From the NCBI GenBank assembly GCA_964457585.1, contig CAYWFU010000025.1:1-36811 (forward strand): a stretch of DNA of 36,811 nt, given 5' to 3'. Below, piece after piece: positions 15,609 through 24,602 of this stretch; positions within the stretch are counted from its first letter, which is position 1; each line of letters begins with the position of its first letter. The notes under the pieces are model-generated. The model was given only the letters and a program-made list of their open reading frames with translations. It searched no databases and was not told where the DNA came from. The stretch comes from CAYWFU01 sp964457585. Its GTDB lineage: Bacteria; JACRDZ01. A program made the translations under genes and the position numbers.

Positions 15609-17486
15609 TTATTTCTTAAAATATATCTCTTCTAAATTATGAGTAGCACCAAGACTGGTAGGTTTTAAGTTCCCAAATTTATTCATAAAAGCATATATTG
15701 ATGCCGGGTTTACAGTATAAATAACCGGTAATTCTTCAGCTACAATCTCCTGCCATTTCCAGTATATTTTACGTCTTTTTTCCGGATCTAGTTCACGTAC
15801 TCCCTGCGAAAAAAGTTCGTCTATTTCTTTTTCCCATGATGTTGCAGGTTTATCTTGAAGCGGATACCATACATGGAGATGACCATTTGATACCCATACA
15901 TTTTTACCTAAATGAGGATCCATTGATCCGCCGCCTAAAATTATAATTGTTGCTTCCCAGTCAAAAGTTGTATTTAATTTAGTAACAAATGTGTTAAATT
16001 CCATAAAAGATAATGTAACTTTAATGCCCACTTTTTTTAAATCATCTCTGAAAATTCCTGCTTCCTGTTCAATACTTTTATTTCCGGAAAAAACCATTAA
16101 TGTGATTTCTACTTTATTCCCTTCTGAATCATATAAAGTATCACCTTTTTTCTTAAAACCGATGCTTTCTAATGCTTTTAACGCTTTTTGCGGGCTATAA
16201 TCATATTTTTTCACATTTGGATTACAGAAGAAATTAATAGCATTTGACAATGCAGCATGCTGAGGATAAGCTAATCCATTTTCAACATTATTAATAATTG
16301 TTTCCTTATCAATAAGATGCGCTATTGCCTGTCTGAAAACTTTATTGGTAAACCATTTTAATTTATAAGGTTTTACAAACGGCTCTGTTGATGCTTTTTC
16401 GTATGATTCTTTAATTTTTTTTATTTCTGCTTCAATCTGATCCCGTTCATTTTTTTCTTTGATTTTTTTTAGAGTCTTTGATAAATTTTCCATTTTTTTT
16501 TGCAAATAAATTTTTTGATTTAATGGATTTTGATTAAATACAAAAAAATTTGTGGAAAAAGTCGGGCCAACATTATATAAGGTATAATTTCCATCTTTTT
16601 CTTTTTTCTTTAACCCGGGATACCATTGTCTTGAAACAGGCAGAAAATCAATTTCTTTGGCTTCAAATTTTAAGAGTTCTGTATTTTGATCAGGAACTAT
16701 TAATATAATCAGTTTATCTATATATGGCAAGCTATTACCTTTAGAATTTTTTTTCCAATAATTTTTATTACGGATATATTCTACTCGCTGACTTGGAATA
16801 TATTGCTTTATTACATATGGGCCAGTTCCAACAATTTGTTCTGGCGGAGTATTTATACCCCATGTCTGATTAAAGGTACCATTTTTAACATGCTTTTTTA
16901 AAATATGTTCAGGCAGGATTTCAGAACCAATTACATAAAGAAATGGAGCGTAAGGAATAAAAGTATTTATTTTTACTGTATAATCATCAACTTTTTCAAT
17001 TTTAAAAGTTTTTTCTTCACCGTCAACTTCTATGGTAAGAATATCTCTCATGCTGGAAGGTATATTTGGATTATAATATAAATCATTAAAAGTAAAAACT
17101 ACATCATCAGCGGTAAATAGTTCACCATCAGACCATTTCACATCTTTACGAAGATGAAAAGTCCAGATAAGACCATCTTTTGAATATTCCCATGATTCAG
17201 CCAGTTTTGGTTCAATATCACCGGTAATTCCGCTTACTGAAACTAATCCTTCAAAAATCGGGGATATAACCTCACCGCTTGAACCTTCCTGAGAAAGCAC
17301 AGGATTAAAGGTTTTTGGATCAGTAAAAGAACTCCATACATATGTACCGCCATAAGTACCTATATCTGTCTTTTCATAGTTGATTCCCTTAACTTTACGG
17401 ATTTCAAGTTTTACCCCAGCATTTATTTGTAGAAAAAATATAAAAAAAAATAAACTAGAGATCAGTAAGTACTTTTTAGGTTCCAT
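15609..17486 (-). CDS. Family 5 (peptide-type) extracellular solute-binding protein
   Basis: A 625-residue periplasmic binding protein of the OppA/DppA family (SBP_bac_5). It has a signal peptide (~1-23, ending INAG, with no lipobox cysteine), then the family signatures LAESWEYSKDGLIWTFHLRK (~95-114), WSDGELFTADDVVFT and GTGPYVIKQY. Residues ~325-365 (KKMENLSKTLKKIKEKNERD and following) are a charged predicted coiled coil inserted before the second lobe resumes at FRQAIAHLID. The usual permease and ATPase genes are absent nearby. It is the last gene of the cytochrome-thioredoxin-tatA operon, 9 nt after tatA. The ligand could be a peptide, sugar or metal chelate; sequence does not say. Confidence 0.9.
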   Translation of the reverse strand: MEPKKYLLISSLFFFIFFLQINAGVKLEIRKVKGINYEKTDIGTYGGTYVWSSFTDPKTFNPVLSQEGSSGEVISPIFEGLVSVSGITGDIEPKLAESWEYSKDGLIWTFHLRKDVKWSDGELFTADDVVFTFNDLYYNPNIPSSMRDILTIEVDGEEKTFKIEKVDDYTVKINTFIPYAPFLYVIGSEILPEHILKKHVKNGTFNQTWGINTPPEQIVGTGPYVIKQYIPSQRVEYIRNKNYWKKNSKGNSLPYIDKLIILIVPDQNTELLKFEAKEIDFLPVSRQWYPGLKKKEKDGNYTLYNVGPTFSTNFFVFNQNPLNQKIYLQKKMENLSKTLKKIKEKNERDQIEAEIKKIKESYEKASTEPFVKPYKLKWFTNKVFRQAIAHLIDKETIINNVENGLAYPQHAALSNAINFFCNPNVKKYDYSPQKALKALESIGFKKKGDTLYDSEGNKVEITLMVFSGNKSIEQEAGIFRDDLKKVGIKVTLSFMEFNTFVTKLNTTFDWEATIIILGGGSMDPHLGKNVWVSNGHLHVWYPLQDKPATSWEKEIDELFSQGVRELDPEKRRKIYWKWQEIVAEELPVIYTVNPASIYAFMNKFGNLKPTSLGATHNLEEIYFKK

Positions 17487-17495
17487 AGGTTACTA

Positions 17496-17729
17496 TTATC
17501 CTTTTAGATTATGATCAATATTCTGCTCGGTTTTTTTATTTATATCATTCTCAGAAAGAACATCTTTTTTTTCTTCTTTTGTCTCTTCTTCTTTCATAGC
17601 ATGCTTAAACTTACCTACAGCTTTACCAAGTGCTTCTCCGATTTGAGGTAATTTGCCCGGACCAAAAATAATTAAAACTATTATTAATATTACCAATAGT
17701 TCAGTAAAACCAAAATTCCCCATTTTCAT
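17496..17729 (-). CDS. tatA: Twin-arginine translocase subunit TatA/TatE
   Basis: A 77-residue membrane protein that forms the pore component of the Tat system exporting folded proteins. The N-terminal helix (FGFTELLVILIIVLIIFGPG) carries the family FGPGKLPQIGEALGKAVGKF motif, followed by an amphipathic helix and a charged C-terminal tail. The start at 17729 (ATG) has GGATGGTGA upstream; an in-frame ATG at 17723 is possible. TatC is not in the window. It lies between trxA and the solute-binding protein gene. Confidence 0.95.
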   Translation of the reverse strand: MKMGNFGFTELLVILIIVLIIFGPGKLPQIGEALGKAVGKFKHAMKEEETKEEKKDVLSENDINKKTEQNIDHNLKG

Positions 17730-17750
17730 TCACCATCCAATCTAAGCAAT

Positions 17751-18080
17751 TTACATTTTTTCATTAATTGCATTAACAATAGTGCTCTTAGGTACTGCTC
17801 CAACAATTTCCTGTACCATCTTTCCAAATTTAAAAAGCATTATTGTTGGAATACTTCTTATGCGATACCGTGCAGGGATGGAACTACTTTCATCAACATT
17901 AAATTTTCCTACTTTTATTTTACCTTTATATTCCTTGGCAATTTCTTCTATGATTGGAGTAATCATTTTGCACGGGCCGCACCAAGGTGCCCAAAAATCA
18001 ACCAAAATCAATGAATTAGAATTTAATACCTCTTCTTCAAAATTACTATCAGAAAAAATAATTAAACTTTCATCAGCCAT
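17751..18080 (-). CDS. trxA: Thioredoxin
   Basis: A 109-residue cytoplasmic thioredoxin with active site W33-C34-G-P-C37 and the cis-proline loop RSIPTIMLF. There is no signal peptide, so it works inside the cell, reducing disulfides with electrons from the reductase encoded just upstream. GGAGGAG stands six nt before the ATG. The gene lies 65 nt downstream of trxB and 21 nt upstream of tatA. Confidence 0.97.
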   Translation of the reverse strand: MADESLIIFSDSNFEEEVLNSNSLILVDFWAPWCGPCKMITPIIEEIAKEYKGKIKVGKFNVDESSSIPARYRIRSIPTIMLFKFGKMVQEIVGAVPKSTIVNAINEKM

Positions 18081-18145
18081 AATTTCTCCTCCTTACTATT
18101 AATAGAGATTTTAAATATTACAATGAAGACGTATAAGCCTTTATA

Positions 18146-19072
18146 CTATAAACTAAAAATTTCTTCAATATATTTTTCTGCCATAAATGCTGCGGTCGCA
18201 CCATCTCCCACTGCTGTTGAAACCTGACGCAATTTTTTTTCTCTTACATCTCCGGCTGCAAAAATTCCTGATACATTAGTCCGCATTTCGTTATCTGTAA
18301 TTATATACCCTTTATCATCTAATTTTAAAATATTTTTTAAAAATTCTGTATTAGGCTGTGTCCCAACATATAAAAATATGCCACTAACTGATAATTCCTT
18401 TTTTTCTCCTGTTTTAACATTTTTAATATTTATTTTTTCAACAAAATCTTTTCCTTCAATATTTTCTAAAACACTGTCAAAAATAAATTTTATCTTTGGA
18501 TTAGCAAAAGCACGGTCTTGCAGTACTTTTGTTGCTCTTAATTTATCGCGTCTATGAATTAGATACAGTGAACTGACAAATTTTGTTAAATATAATCCTT
18601 CTTCAACTGCGGCATCTCCTCCGCCAACTACTGCTACAGGTTTGTTGCGGAAAAAAAGCGCATCACAGGTGGCACAAAAGGAAACACCTCTTCCCCTGAA
18701 TTTTTCTTCCCCTGGAATTCCTAATTTACCGGGAGAACTTCCAGAAGCAATAATTATTGAACGAGCCTGATACTTTTTATTATCTCCTATTAGTTCAAAA
18801 ATATTATTATTTTTTGATATATTATTAATATTATCGCTTTCAATATTCAATCCAAATGATCTAGCTTGAGCTTCCATTTTTTGCATAAGATCAAAACCGC
18901 TGATTCCATCCGGGAAACCGGGATAGTTTTCAATTTTTTCAGTAGTAATAATTTGTCCGCCAATAGTTATTTTTTCCAAAAGTATAGTTTTTAATTTCGA
19001 GCGTGTTCCATATAAACCTGCGGTAAGACCAGCGGGGCCTCCTCCGATTATAACTAAATCAAATATTTCCAT
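18146..19072 (-). CDS. trxB: Thioredoxin reductase
   Basis: A 308-residue NAD(P)H-dependent flavoprotein that reduces thioredoxin. The FAD motif IGGGPAG is at 9-15, the redox pair C133-A-T-C136 is present, the nucleotide motif VVGGGDAAVEEG is at ~148-159, and the C-terminal FAD-contacting GIFAAGD...RQVSTAVGDGA is intact. Length is normal. It sits 34 nt after the multiheme cytochrome gene and upstream of trxA, forming a complete thioredoxin couple. Confidence 0.97.
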   Translation of the reverse strand: MEIFDLVIIGGGPAGLTAGLYGTRSKLKTILLEKITIGGQIITTEKIENYPGFPDGISGFDLMQKMEAQARSFGLNIESDNINNISKNNNIFELIGDNKKYQARSIIIASGSSPGKLGIPGEEKFRGRGVSFCATCDALFFRNKPVAVVGGGDAAVEEGLYLTKFVSSLYLIHRRDKLRATKVLQDRAFANPKIKFIFDSVLENIEGKDFVEKINIKNVKTGEKKELSVSGIFLYVGTQPNTEFLKNILKLDDKGYIITDNEMRTNVSGIFAAGDVREKKLRQVSTAVGDGATAAFMAEKYIEEIFSL

Positions 19073-19106
19073 TCTTATACTCCAGAATTTTCATAGGCAT
19101 TAGAAT

Positions 19107-20795
19107 TTATTTAGTTATAAATCCTTCCATAGATTCTTTATCTTTATCATGACAGGTAAAACATAAATCTCCGCCAGCAATAGTTAATCTCGCTCTTCTG
19201 TTGGCATCTGCACCTTTAGCGGCTCTTATGCTTTTTACAATCCCGTTCTCGTGAGGATTATGACAGGTTGCACAGAAAATTCCCTCTTTACTATCCAGAG
19301 GATAAACAACGTCTTTTCTTTTTTCATATGTGAGTTTTCTTTCTAATTTATCTTTTGAAATTTTAACTATATGGTTTCTTTTACCGGGATGAGGACCATC
19401 AGAGTGACATCTAAAACATAAACCTGAAAGATTTGTAATACCCGGATCGATTTTTTCCATACCTTCGCTATCCCTATCAGGTTTAGATGTATGACAATAT
19501 TTACAGCTATCTTCCACAAGTTCTCCCTGATCATCAATTTGATCATGAGCATTTAACATTGCAAATTGCTGCTGAATATGACACTGAAAACACACTTCGC
19601 TTCTGGTCTCGCCAAGACTATATGTAACTCCCCGTAAAAATTGTCTATTTTCATTATATAATGTTTTATCCTGTTTTTCCTGGATTCTGGAATTATGGCA
19701 TGTATTGCAGGTTATCATACTATCATAAAGAGGAAATCCAGATGGAATTTTCATGAATTCAGAAATTCTAGGAATAACATTAACAGGATGAATATCTGCT
19801 ACAGCAGTTGGCTTAGTAATATGGCACCACATACAACTGCGATTAATATTATTGTTAAACCTTATATCTGTTTTCTGTCCTTCTTCAGGCTGTTTTTCAT
19901 GACATGAAAGACAGAAAGTTCCTTTCCAATGAGGATTAATATATTTTGATTTTTCAGCAAGATTTATAAAATTTTCTCTTAATGCAAAGGGATAAGTGCT
20001 TTCTCCATGGGGATCATGACATGTTGTGCAAACTGGTGCATTATCAACCATAAAAAGAGGTGCTTTTTTAACTTCATTTTTTATTTCTTCATCTACAAAA
20101 GGATTTGTTTTCTCATAATGTTTTTCTGTTATTTTTTCGTGACAAAAAGTACATAATCTAACGATATCCTTAGCAAAAGTTGCGGCTACATTTTCAGCTT
20201 TATTTGGATCTGAAGTGTGACAATATGCACATTTGTCAGATTCCTTACTATGAGGGCTTTTTAGTATAAATTCTTTTTCATGACAGGATAAACACATTTC
20301 GCGTCTATCTTTAAATATAGGAGCAGTTCTGTCCTGTCCTTTTTTATAAGTATATTTAAAACCGCGCAATAATTTATCTTTTGCATCATCCGAATGTATT
20401 AAATGACATGTGGTACATACTATTTTCCCTTTTTGCGGTCCTTTAATACCAAGCGGAAAATATGGAGGAATTTTCACAGACATCTTGCTTAATAATGGAT
20501 CTTTTCCAATTGGATGTAAATTAGCTCCCTGATGACATTTATTGCACAATTCAACTATATTATCTTCAACCAGAATAACTGTCTCAGGTGAATCTATTCC
20601 TTCTATTGCTTCCTTTTTATGACATTCATTGCATTTATATCCAGTGTTATGCATATTAGGAAGAATTTCATCTTTTTTTTTCTGTTCAGATTCTTTAGGA
20701 GATTCAATAGAAGATTTTTCTTGAGCTTTAGTATTAATAGATACAAAAATAAGAAATAATAGACTTATTAACCACCTATTTTTACTCATTTTCAA
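19107..20795 (-). CDS. Periplasmic 15-heme cytochrome c
   Basis: A 562-residue exported electron-transfer protein. A signal peptide (~1-24, WLISLLFLIFVSINTKA) precedes 15 CxxCH heme-attachment motifs: CNECH, CNKCH, CTTCH, CLSCH, CAYCH, CTFCH, CTTCH, CLSCH, CMWCH, CNTCH, CFQCH, CKYCH, CFRCH, CATCH, CFTCH. Doublecytochrome-type units repeat: a xCxTCHxxH heme, then an LR-containing stretch, then CxxCH and often CxYCH, about four times. There is no lipobox and no transmembrane helix after the signal. It is the first gene of the operon trxB-trxA-tatA-SBP with its own promoter (20837-20865). Heme attachment needs a cytochrome c maturation system not seen here. The partner and terminal acceptor are unknown. 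Confidence 0.93.
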   Translation of the reverse strand: MKMSKNRWLISLLFLIFVSINTKAQEKSSIESPKESEQKKKDEILPNMHNTGYKCNECHKKEAIEGIDSPETVILVEDNIVELCNKCHQGANLHPIGKDPLLSKMSVKIPPYFPLGIKGPQKGKIVCTTCHLIHSDDAKDKLLRGFKYTYKKGQDRTAPIFKDRREMCLSCHEKEFILKSPHSKESDKCAYCHTSDPNKAENVAATFAKDIVRLCTFCHEKITEKHYEKTNPFVDEEIKNEVKKAPLFMVDNAPVCTTCHDPHGESTYPFALRENFINLAEKSKYINPHWKGTFCLSCHEKQPEEGQKTDIRFNNNINRSCMWCHITKPTAVADIHPVNVIPRISEFMKIPSGFPLYDSMITCNTCHNSRIQEKQDKTLYNENRQFLRGVTYSLGETRSEVCFQCHIQQQFAMLNAHDQIDDQGELVEDSCKYCHTSKPDRDSEGMEKIDPGITNLSGLCFRCHSDGPHPGKRNHIVKISKDKLERKLTYEKRKDVVYPLDSKEGIFCATCHNPHENGIVKSIRAAKGADANRRARLTIAGGDLCFTCHDKDKESMEGFITK

Positions 20796-20836
20796 GGATA
20801 AATTCCCCCTGATAAAATTATTATTTTTAGTATTTT

Positions 20837-20865
20837 ATAATAAAGTAATAAATCGGGAATGTCAA
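20837..20865 (-). promoter_or_regulatory. Sigma70-type promoter for the cytochrome operon
   Basis: On the minus strand TTGACA (20865-20860) and TATTAT (20842-20837) are separated by 17 nt, about 40 nt before the cytochrome ATG. Confidence 0.65.
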
Positions 20866-20877
20866 GGAAAATCCACC

Positions 20878-21099
20878 TAGAGCAGAAATTTCCCAAAATC
20901 GAAAAAACGAACCACAGAGCACACTGAGATATATTTTAAATTTTTAAAACTCTGTGTCCTCAAATTAATTTTTGTTTGAAAAAGCTTTGTATTTTATGAT
21001 CTTTTTATTTTTTCTTGAGAACACAGAGTAATAAAATAAAAAAATAATAAAAAATTCTCTGTGTTCTCTGTGGTTAATTTCTTTCTTGGGGAATCTCTA
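20878..21099. repeat. Word-repeat hairpin (ACCACAGAG type)
   Basis: Fills most of the 329-bp gap upstream of the cytochrome operon. The left arm has AACCACAGAGCACACTGAG (20910-20928) and ACTCTGTGTCCTCAA; the right arm has the matching TTGAGAACACAGAGT and CTCTGTGTTCTCTGTGGTT (to 21075). Weaker pairing extends to TAGAG (20878-20882) and CTCTA (21095-21099). Both arms are made of variants of CACAGAGAACACAGAG, joined by A/T-rich DNA. It has no coding capacity. Confidence 0.7.
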
Positions 21100-21124
21100 T
21101 ACATGGAGATTTAATATAGTATAA

Positions 21125-21421
21125 TTAAAATCCTGAAAATAGATATTTTAATCTGCTAACAAATCCTCGTCTTTCACTTAATTTATGAATAGTTATTTCC
21201 TGTTTATTTTCAACTTTATTAAGCTTTTCCATCAATTGTCTAAGTAAAATCCTGATTTCTGTATTTTCAGCATGTAGATTTAATTTTAAGATGTTTAACA
21301 TCTGCTCAAGTTCTTCTGTTTTTATCATCATTTTATTAATATTTTCATCTTCTAAGTTTTCCACGTTAGTTTCAAGATTTAAAGCTTTAATATCTAATAG
21401 GTGATGGTCTTTTAAGCTCAT
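21125..21421 (-). CDS. Small coiled-coil protein of unknown function
   Basis: A 98-residue protein, almost wholly predicted coiled coil (~15-80, heptad-rich NVENLEDENINKMMIKTEEL and following), ending in a short hydrophobic/basic tail FVSRLKYLFSGF that could touch a membrane. GGAGG lies seven nt before the ATG, which supports it as a real gene. It is divergent from the VWA protein gene. I do not recognise a family. Confidence 0.65.
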   Translation of the reverse strand: MSLKDHHLLDIKALNLETNVENLEDENINKMMIKTEELEQMLNILKLNLHAENTEIRILLRQLMEKLNKVENKQEITIHKLSERRGFVSRLKYLFSGF

Positions 21422-21511
21422 AAATTTCCTCCGGTTTTAAATTTCTTAGAGAATTTATCGGCAGGGAAATTAAAAACTTTAATTTCAACTTCATTATAGA
21501 CTATTTTTTTA

Positions 21512-21537
21512 TTTTAGTTTAAGATGTTAAGCTAAAA
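21512..21537. promoter_or_regulatory. Palindromic site between divergent genes
   Basis: TTTTAGTTTAA (21512-21522) and TTAAGCTAAAA (21527-21537) are inverted with one mismatch around GATG. It lies 25 nt before the VWA gene start and may be an operator or an mRNA hairpin. Confidence 0.35.
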
Positions 21538-21561
21538 TAAGTTAATAAGGAGAATTACAAT

Positions 21562-23751
21562 TTGATTTTAGAAAAAATTTTGCCATCGTGGTTTATTTTT
21601 TTACTTTTTTTTATAGCCAGTAGTATTGTAATTTTTTCTTATTTAAAAAACTCGAAAAATATTCCATCGCAATATCTTTATTTATTGCTTGGACTTAAAT
21701 TAACTGCGATAGCTGTTCTTTTTTTCGCTTTTTTCCAGCCATATATCACTTTAAAAAAATATAAGGATGAAAAAAGTACTGTGGCTATTCTTGTTGATAC
21801 TTCACCAAGTATGACATTTGAAGGTGCTGATAAGTTAAGCAGATTAAATAGAATTAATAATATTTTTCAGAATAAAAATGATAATTTTTTAGAAAAACTT
21901 AAAAAAAATAATACCATAAAAATTTATTCATTTTCAGATCAAATAATTTCTGTTCAGGAAAATCAAAATTTTTCTCCTTTTGGTTATAGGACTAAACTAA
22001 TAAATTCTATGGAAAATTTAGTTCAGTCAGAGCGGGAAGGTAAAATTAATAATATTATACTATTCTCTGATGGGCAGGATCCTGATCTGGATGATTTTTT
22101 GAAGAAAGCACAGGATTTTGAATGTCAAATTAATCCTGTAGAAATAGATTCATCAGAAAAAATTAAGGATATCCATCTTCTGGAAATAAAAAAAGAAGAT
22201 ATCGCTTATCTTGACAGGGAAACGGAAATAGGTCTTTTAATTAAAAATAGTAATTTTCATGGAGAGGAAACAAAAATAATATTATTGGAAGAAGATAAAG
22301 AAGTATTAAATAAAAAAATTTTGATAAATAAGGATATAGAAGAAATAAAACTGAATTTCAAGCCATTGTCCCGCGGCTGGCATAAATACACATTGATCAT
22401 TCAACTTTTAAAAGATGAAATAGTTAAAGAAAATAATCAGATGATTTTTTATCAGCAGGTAATCCAGGAAAAAATAAAAGTTTTATTTATTGAAGGAACA
22501 CCAAGACTTGATTTTAAATTTATTAAAAAAGTTCTGGAAGGAGATAAGAATCTTGAAGTTGATTTTTTGGTATATAAAAATAAAAAAGAATTTTATAAAT
22601 TTGATAAACAGTTTTTAAATAGTTTTCCTCAGGATGATGCGTTTTTTCAATATAATATTGTTATCATAAGCGATATCCCTTATCAATATTTTACTGATAA
22701 AGAAATATCAGAAATAAAAAATTTTGTGGAAAAATGGGGCGGCAGGCTATTGTTTATTGCCGGTGAAAATTCAACCGGTTATGCAAATACTGAATTGGAG
22801 AAAATTTTACCGGTATCTTTCCCGTCTGAAAATATTTTTTATGATGATAATTTTCTTCCGGTTTTAACACGCGAAGGGAATATTCATCCTATTACCACAT
22901 TAGATCCAAATGGAGACAATAACCGTAAAATCTGGAATGATTTTCCTCTTCTTACAGGAATCCTGGCTATAAGCAAAGCTAAACCAGGAGCAATTATACT
23001 GGCAATGCATCCGGATATAAAGTTTAATTCCGGATTTTTGATTGTTATGGCATTGCATGAATATGGCAGAGGGAAAACAATGATTTTAAATGCCGAGGGT
23101 TTATGGAGATGGGATTTTTTTATGTGGGGAATTGGAGATAAAAATGCATATGCGGCAAAATACTGGAAAAATATAATTCATTATTTTGGAGAATTTGAAA
23201 ATAAGAAAAATTTTTATATTCAGACAGATAAAAGATTATATATTGTTGGAGAGAATATACGTATAAGAGTATATCTATATGATAAACTTTTTAATCCGAT
23301 AACCAATGCGAATATAGAATGTACAATAAAAAATGTTGAAAAAGGGACAACCTCCCCTGTAGAAATTGCAAACTTTGAAAATATTCCAGGAATTTATGGG
23401 GGCGAATTTACAATCAATGAACCTGAAGAAGCAATAATAAGCGCTAAAGCAACACATGAAGGAAAAGTTATAGGTATGGATTATATAGCTATTTCAATAG
23501 TACCTGATATTAATGAATACAGGGATCTGGAATTTAATAGTGAGAAGCTCAAAAAATTAGCTGAAGTTACTAATGGAATTTATTTAACTCCTGATTCACT
23601 TAAAAATGCAGATGAAAAATTGAAGAAAGCAGCAAATAGGGGATTTTATATTGAAAAAATAGAATTGTGGGATACAGTCTGGTATTTTGTGGTATTCATT
23701 TTTTTATTGATTGCCGAATGGTCAATTAGAAAAAAGAAAGGACTTGATTAA
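21562..23751 (+). CDS. Membrane-anchored VWA / glutamine-amidotransferase-like protein
   Basis: A 729-residue envelope protein. Two N-terminal membrane helices (~10-28, 39-60) precede a von Willebrand A domain with MIDAS residues D79-T-S81-P-S83 and ILFSDGQDP. Residues ~300-520 resemble the class I glutamine-amidotransferase-like fold found in such membrane proteins (VLFIEGTPRLDFKFIKKVL, GGRLLFIAG). An Ig-like region follows, and a final helix (~706-722) with a basic tail. It belongs to the family of large VWA membrane proteins of unknown function seen near BatA/MoxR-type systems, though no MoxR ATPase is here. The start codon is TTG, chosen because AAGGAG sits nine nt upstream and the frame before it is closed. 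Its stop overlaps the recO start. Confidence 0.8.
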   Translation: MILEKILPSWFIFLLFFIASSIVIFSYLKNSKNIPSQYLYLLLGLKLTAIAVLFFAFFQPYITLKKYKDEKSTVAILVDTSPSMTFEGADKLSRLNRINNIFQNKNDNFLEKLKKNNTIKIYSFSDQIISVQENQNFSPFGYRTKLINSMENLVQSEREGKINNIILFSDGQDPDLDDFLKKAQDFECQINPVEIDSSEKIKDIHLLEIKKEDIAYLDRETEIGLLIKNSNFHGEETKIILLEEDKEVLNKKILINKDIEEIKLNFKPLSRGWHKYTLIIQLLKDEIVKENNQMIFYQQVIQEKIKVLFIEGTPRLDFKFIKKVLEGDKNLEVDFLVYKNKKEFYKFDKQFLNSFPQDDAFFQYNIVIISDIPYQYFTDKEISEIKNFVEKWGGRLLFIAGENSTGYANTELEKILPVSFPSENIFYDDNFLPVLTREGNIHPITTLDPNGDNNRKIWNDFPLLTGILAISKAKPGAIILAMHPDIKFNSGFLIVMALHEYGRGKTMILNAEGLWRWDFFMWGIGDKNAYAAKYWKNIIHYFGEFENKKNFYIQTDKRLYIVGENIRIRVYLYDKLFNPITNANIECTIKNVEKGTTSPVEIANFENIPGIYGGEFTINEPEEAIISAKATHEGKVIGMDYIAISIVPDINEYRDLEFNSEKLKKLAEVTNGIYLTPDSLKNADEKLKKAANRGFYIEKIELWDTVWYFVVFIFLLIAEWSIRKKKGLD

Positions 23752-24554
23752 TGTCACTTGTATCTACAGAAGCAATAGTACTTAAGTCTATTGATTTTGG
23801 TGAAGGACATAAAATCGTAATTTTCTTCACTCAGGATTTTGGAAAAGTTAAAATAGTAGTTAAAGGTGCACACAGTTTTAAAAATAAGTTTGGCGCATCT
23901 TTGGAGCCAATGTCTCTTTCTCATATAGTATTTTATAATCGTCCAGAGAGAGATTTGCAAATGATGAGCCAGGCAGATCTGGTGGAATCATTCCTTGCCA
24001 TACAGCGTGATTTTCAACTTTTAACCTGGAGTTTATATCTATTAGAATTAGTTGATGAATTTACAGAAGAAAGAGATAAGAATAAATTTCTTTTTATTTT
24101 GATAAAAAAAACATTTGAATTGCTTAAGGCGGAAAAATCTTCAGATGCTAAACCACCAAAAGATTCTGTGCCAGGCTGGAAACTGCTGATTAAATATTTT
24201 GAAATAAAACTTTTTCAGATTTCAGGTTATGGAATACAGCTTAAAAACTGCGTTAACTGCAGTAATATTTTTGTTCCAAATAAGGATGCATATTCTCTTG
24301 ATATCTACAGGGGTGGAATAGTATGTGAAAAATGCAAAAAATTAAATGAATTTAATTTATATATAAGAGGTGAAACGCTGAAAATTTTAGAACTATTCAC
24401 AATGAATGGAATAGATAAAATTCAAAGATTAAGAGTATCGCAAAAAACATTCAATGAATTAGAAAAAATTGTTGAGCTTTACAGGAAAAAATACATATCA
24501 AAGGAACTGAAATCGCTGCAATTTATAAAAGAGACTAATAGTATTTATTCGTAG
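23751..24554 (+). CDS. recO: DNA repair protein RecO
   Basis: A 267-residue recombination mediator that helps load RecA onto SSB-coated DNA in the RecFOR pathway. The N-terminal OB-fold start MSLVSTEAIVLKSIDFGEGH (1-20) is typical, and the C-terminal zinc site is complete with C167, C170, C192 and C195. Length is normal. Its ATG overlaps the upstream stop (TAATG), so translation is probably coupled to the VWA gene; the functional link between the two is not obvious. A segment SSDAKPPKDSV in the middle is slightly longer than usual. Confidence 0.93.
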   Translation: MSLVSTEAIVLKSIDFGEGHKIVIFFTQDFGKVKIVVKGAHSFKNKFGASLEPMSLSHIVFYNRPERDLQMMSQADLVESFLAIQRDFQLLTWSLYLLELVDEFTEERDKNKFLFILIKKTFELLKAEKSSDAKPPKDSVPGWKLLIKYFEIKLFQISGYGIQLKNCVNCSNIFVPNKDAYSLDIYRGGIVCEKCKKLNEFNLYIRGETLKILELFTMNGIDKIQRLRVSQKTFNELEKIVELYRKKYISKELKSLQFIKETNSIYS

Positions 24555-24602
24555 TGCCTGCGACCAATATAATATACTGAGGTACTATTCAAGAGGTTTA
24601 AA

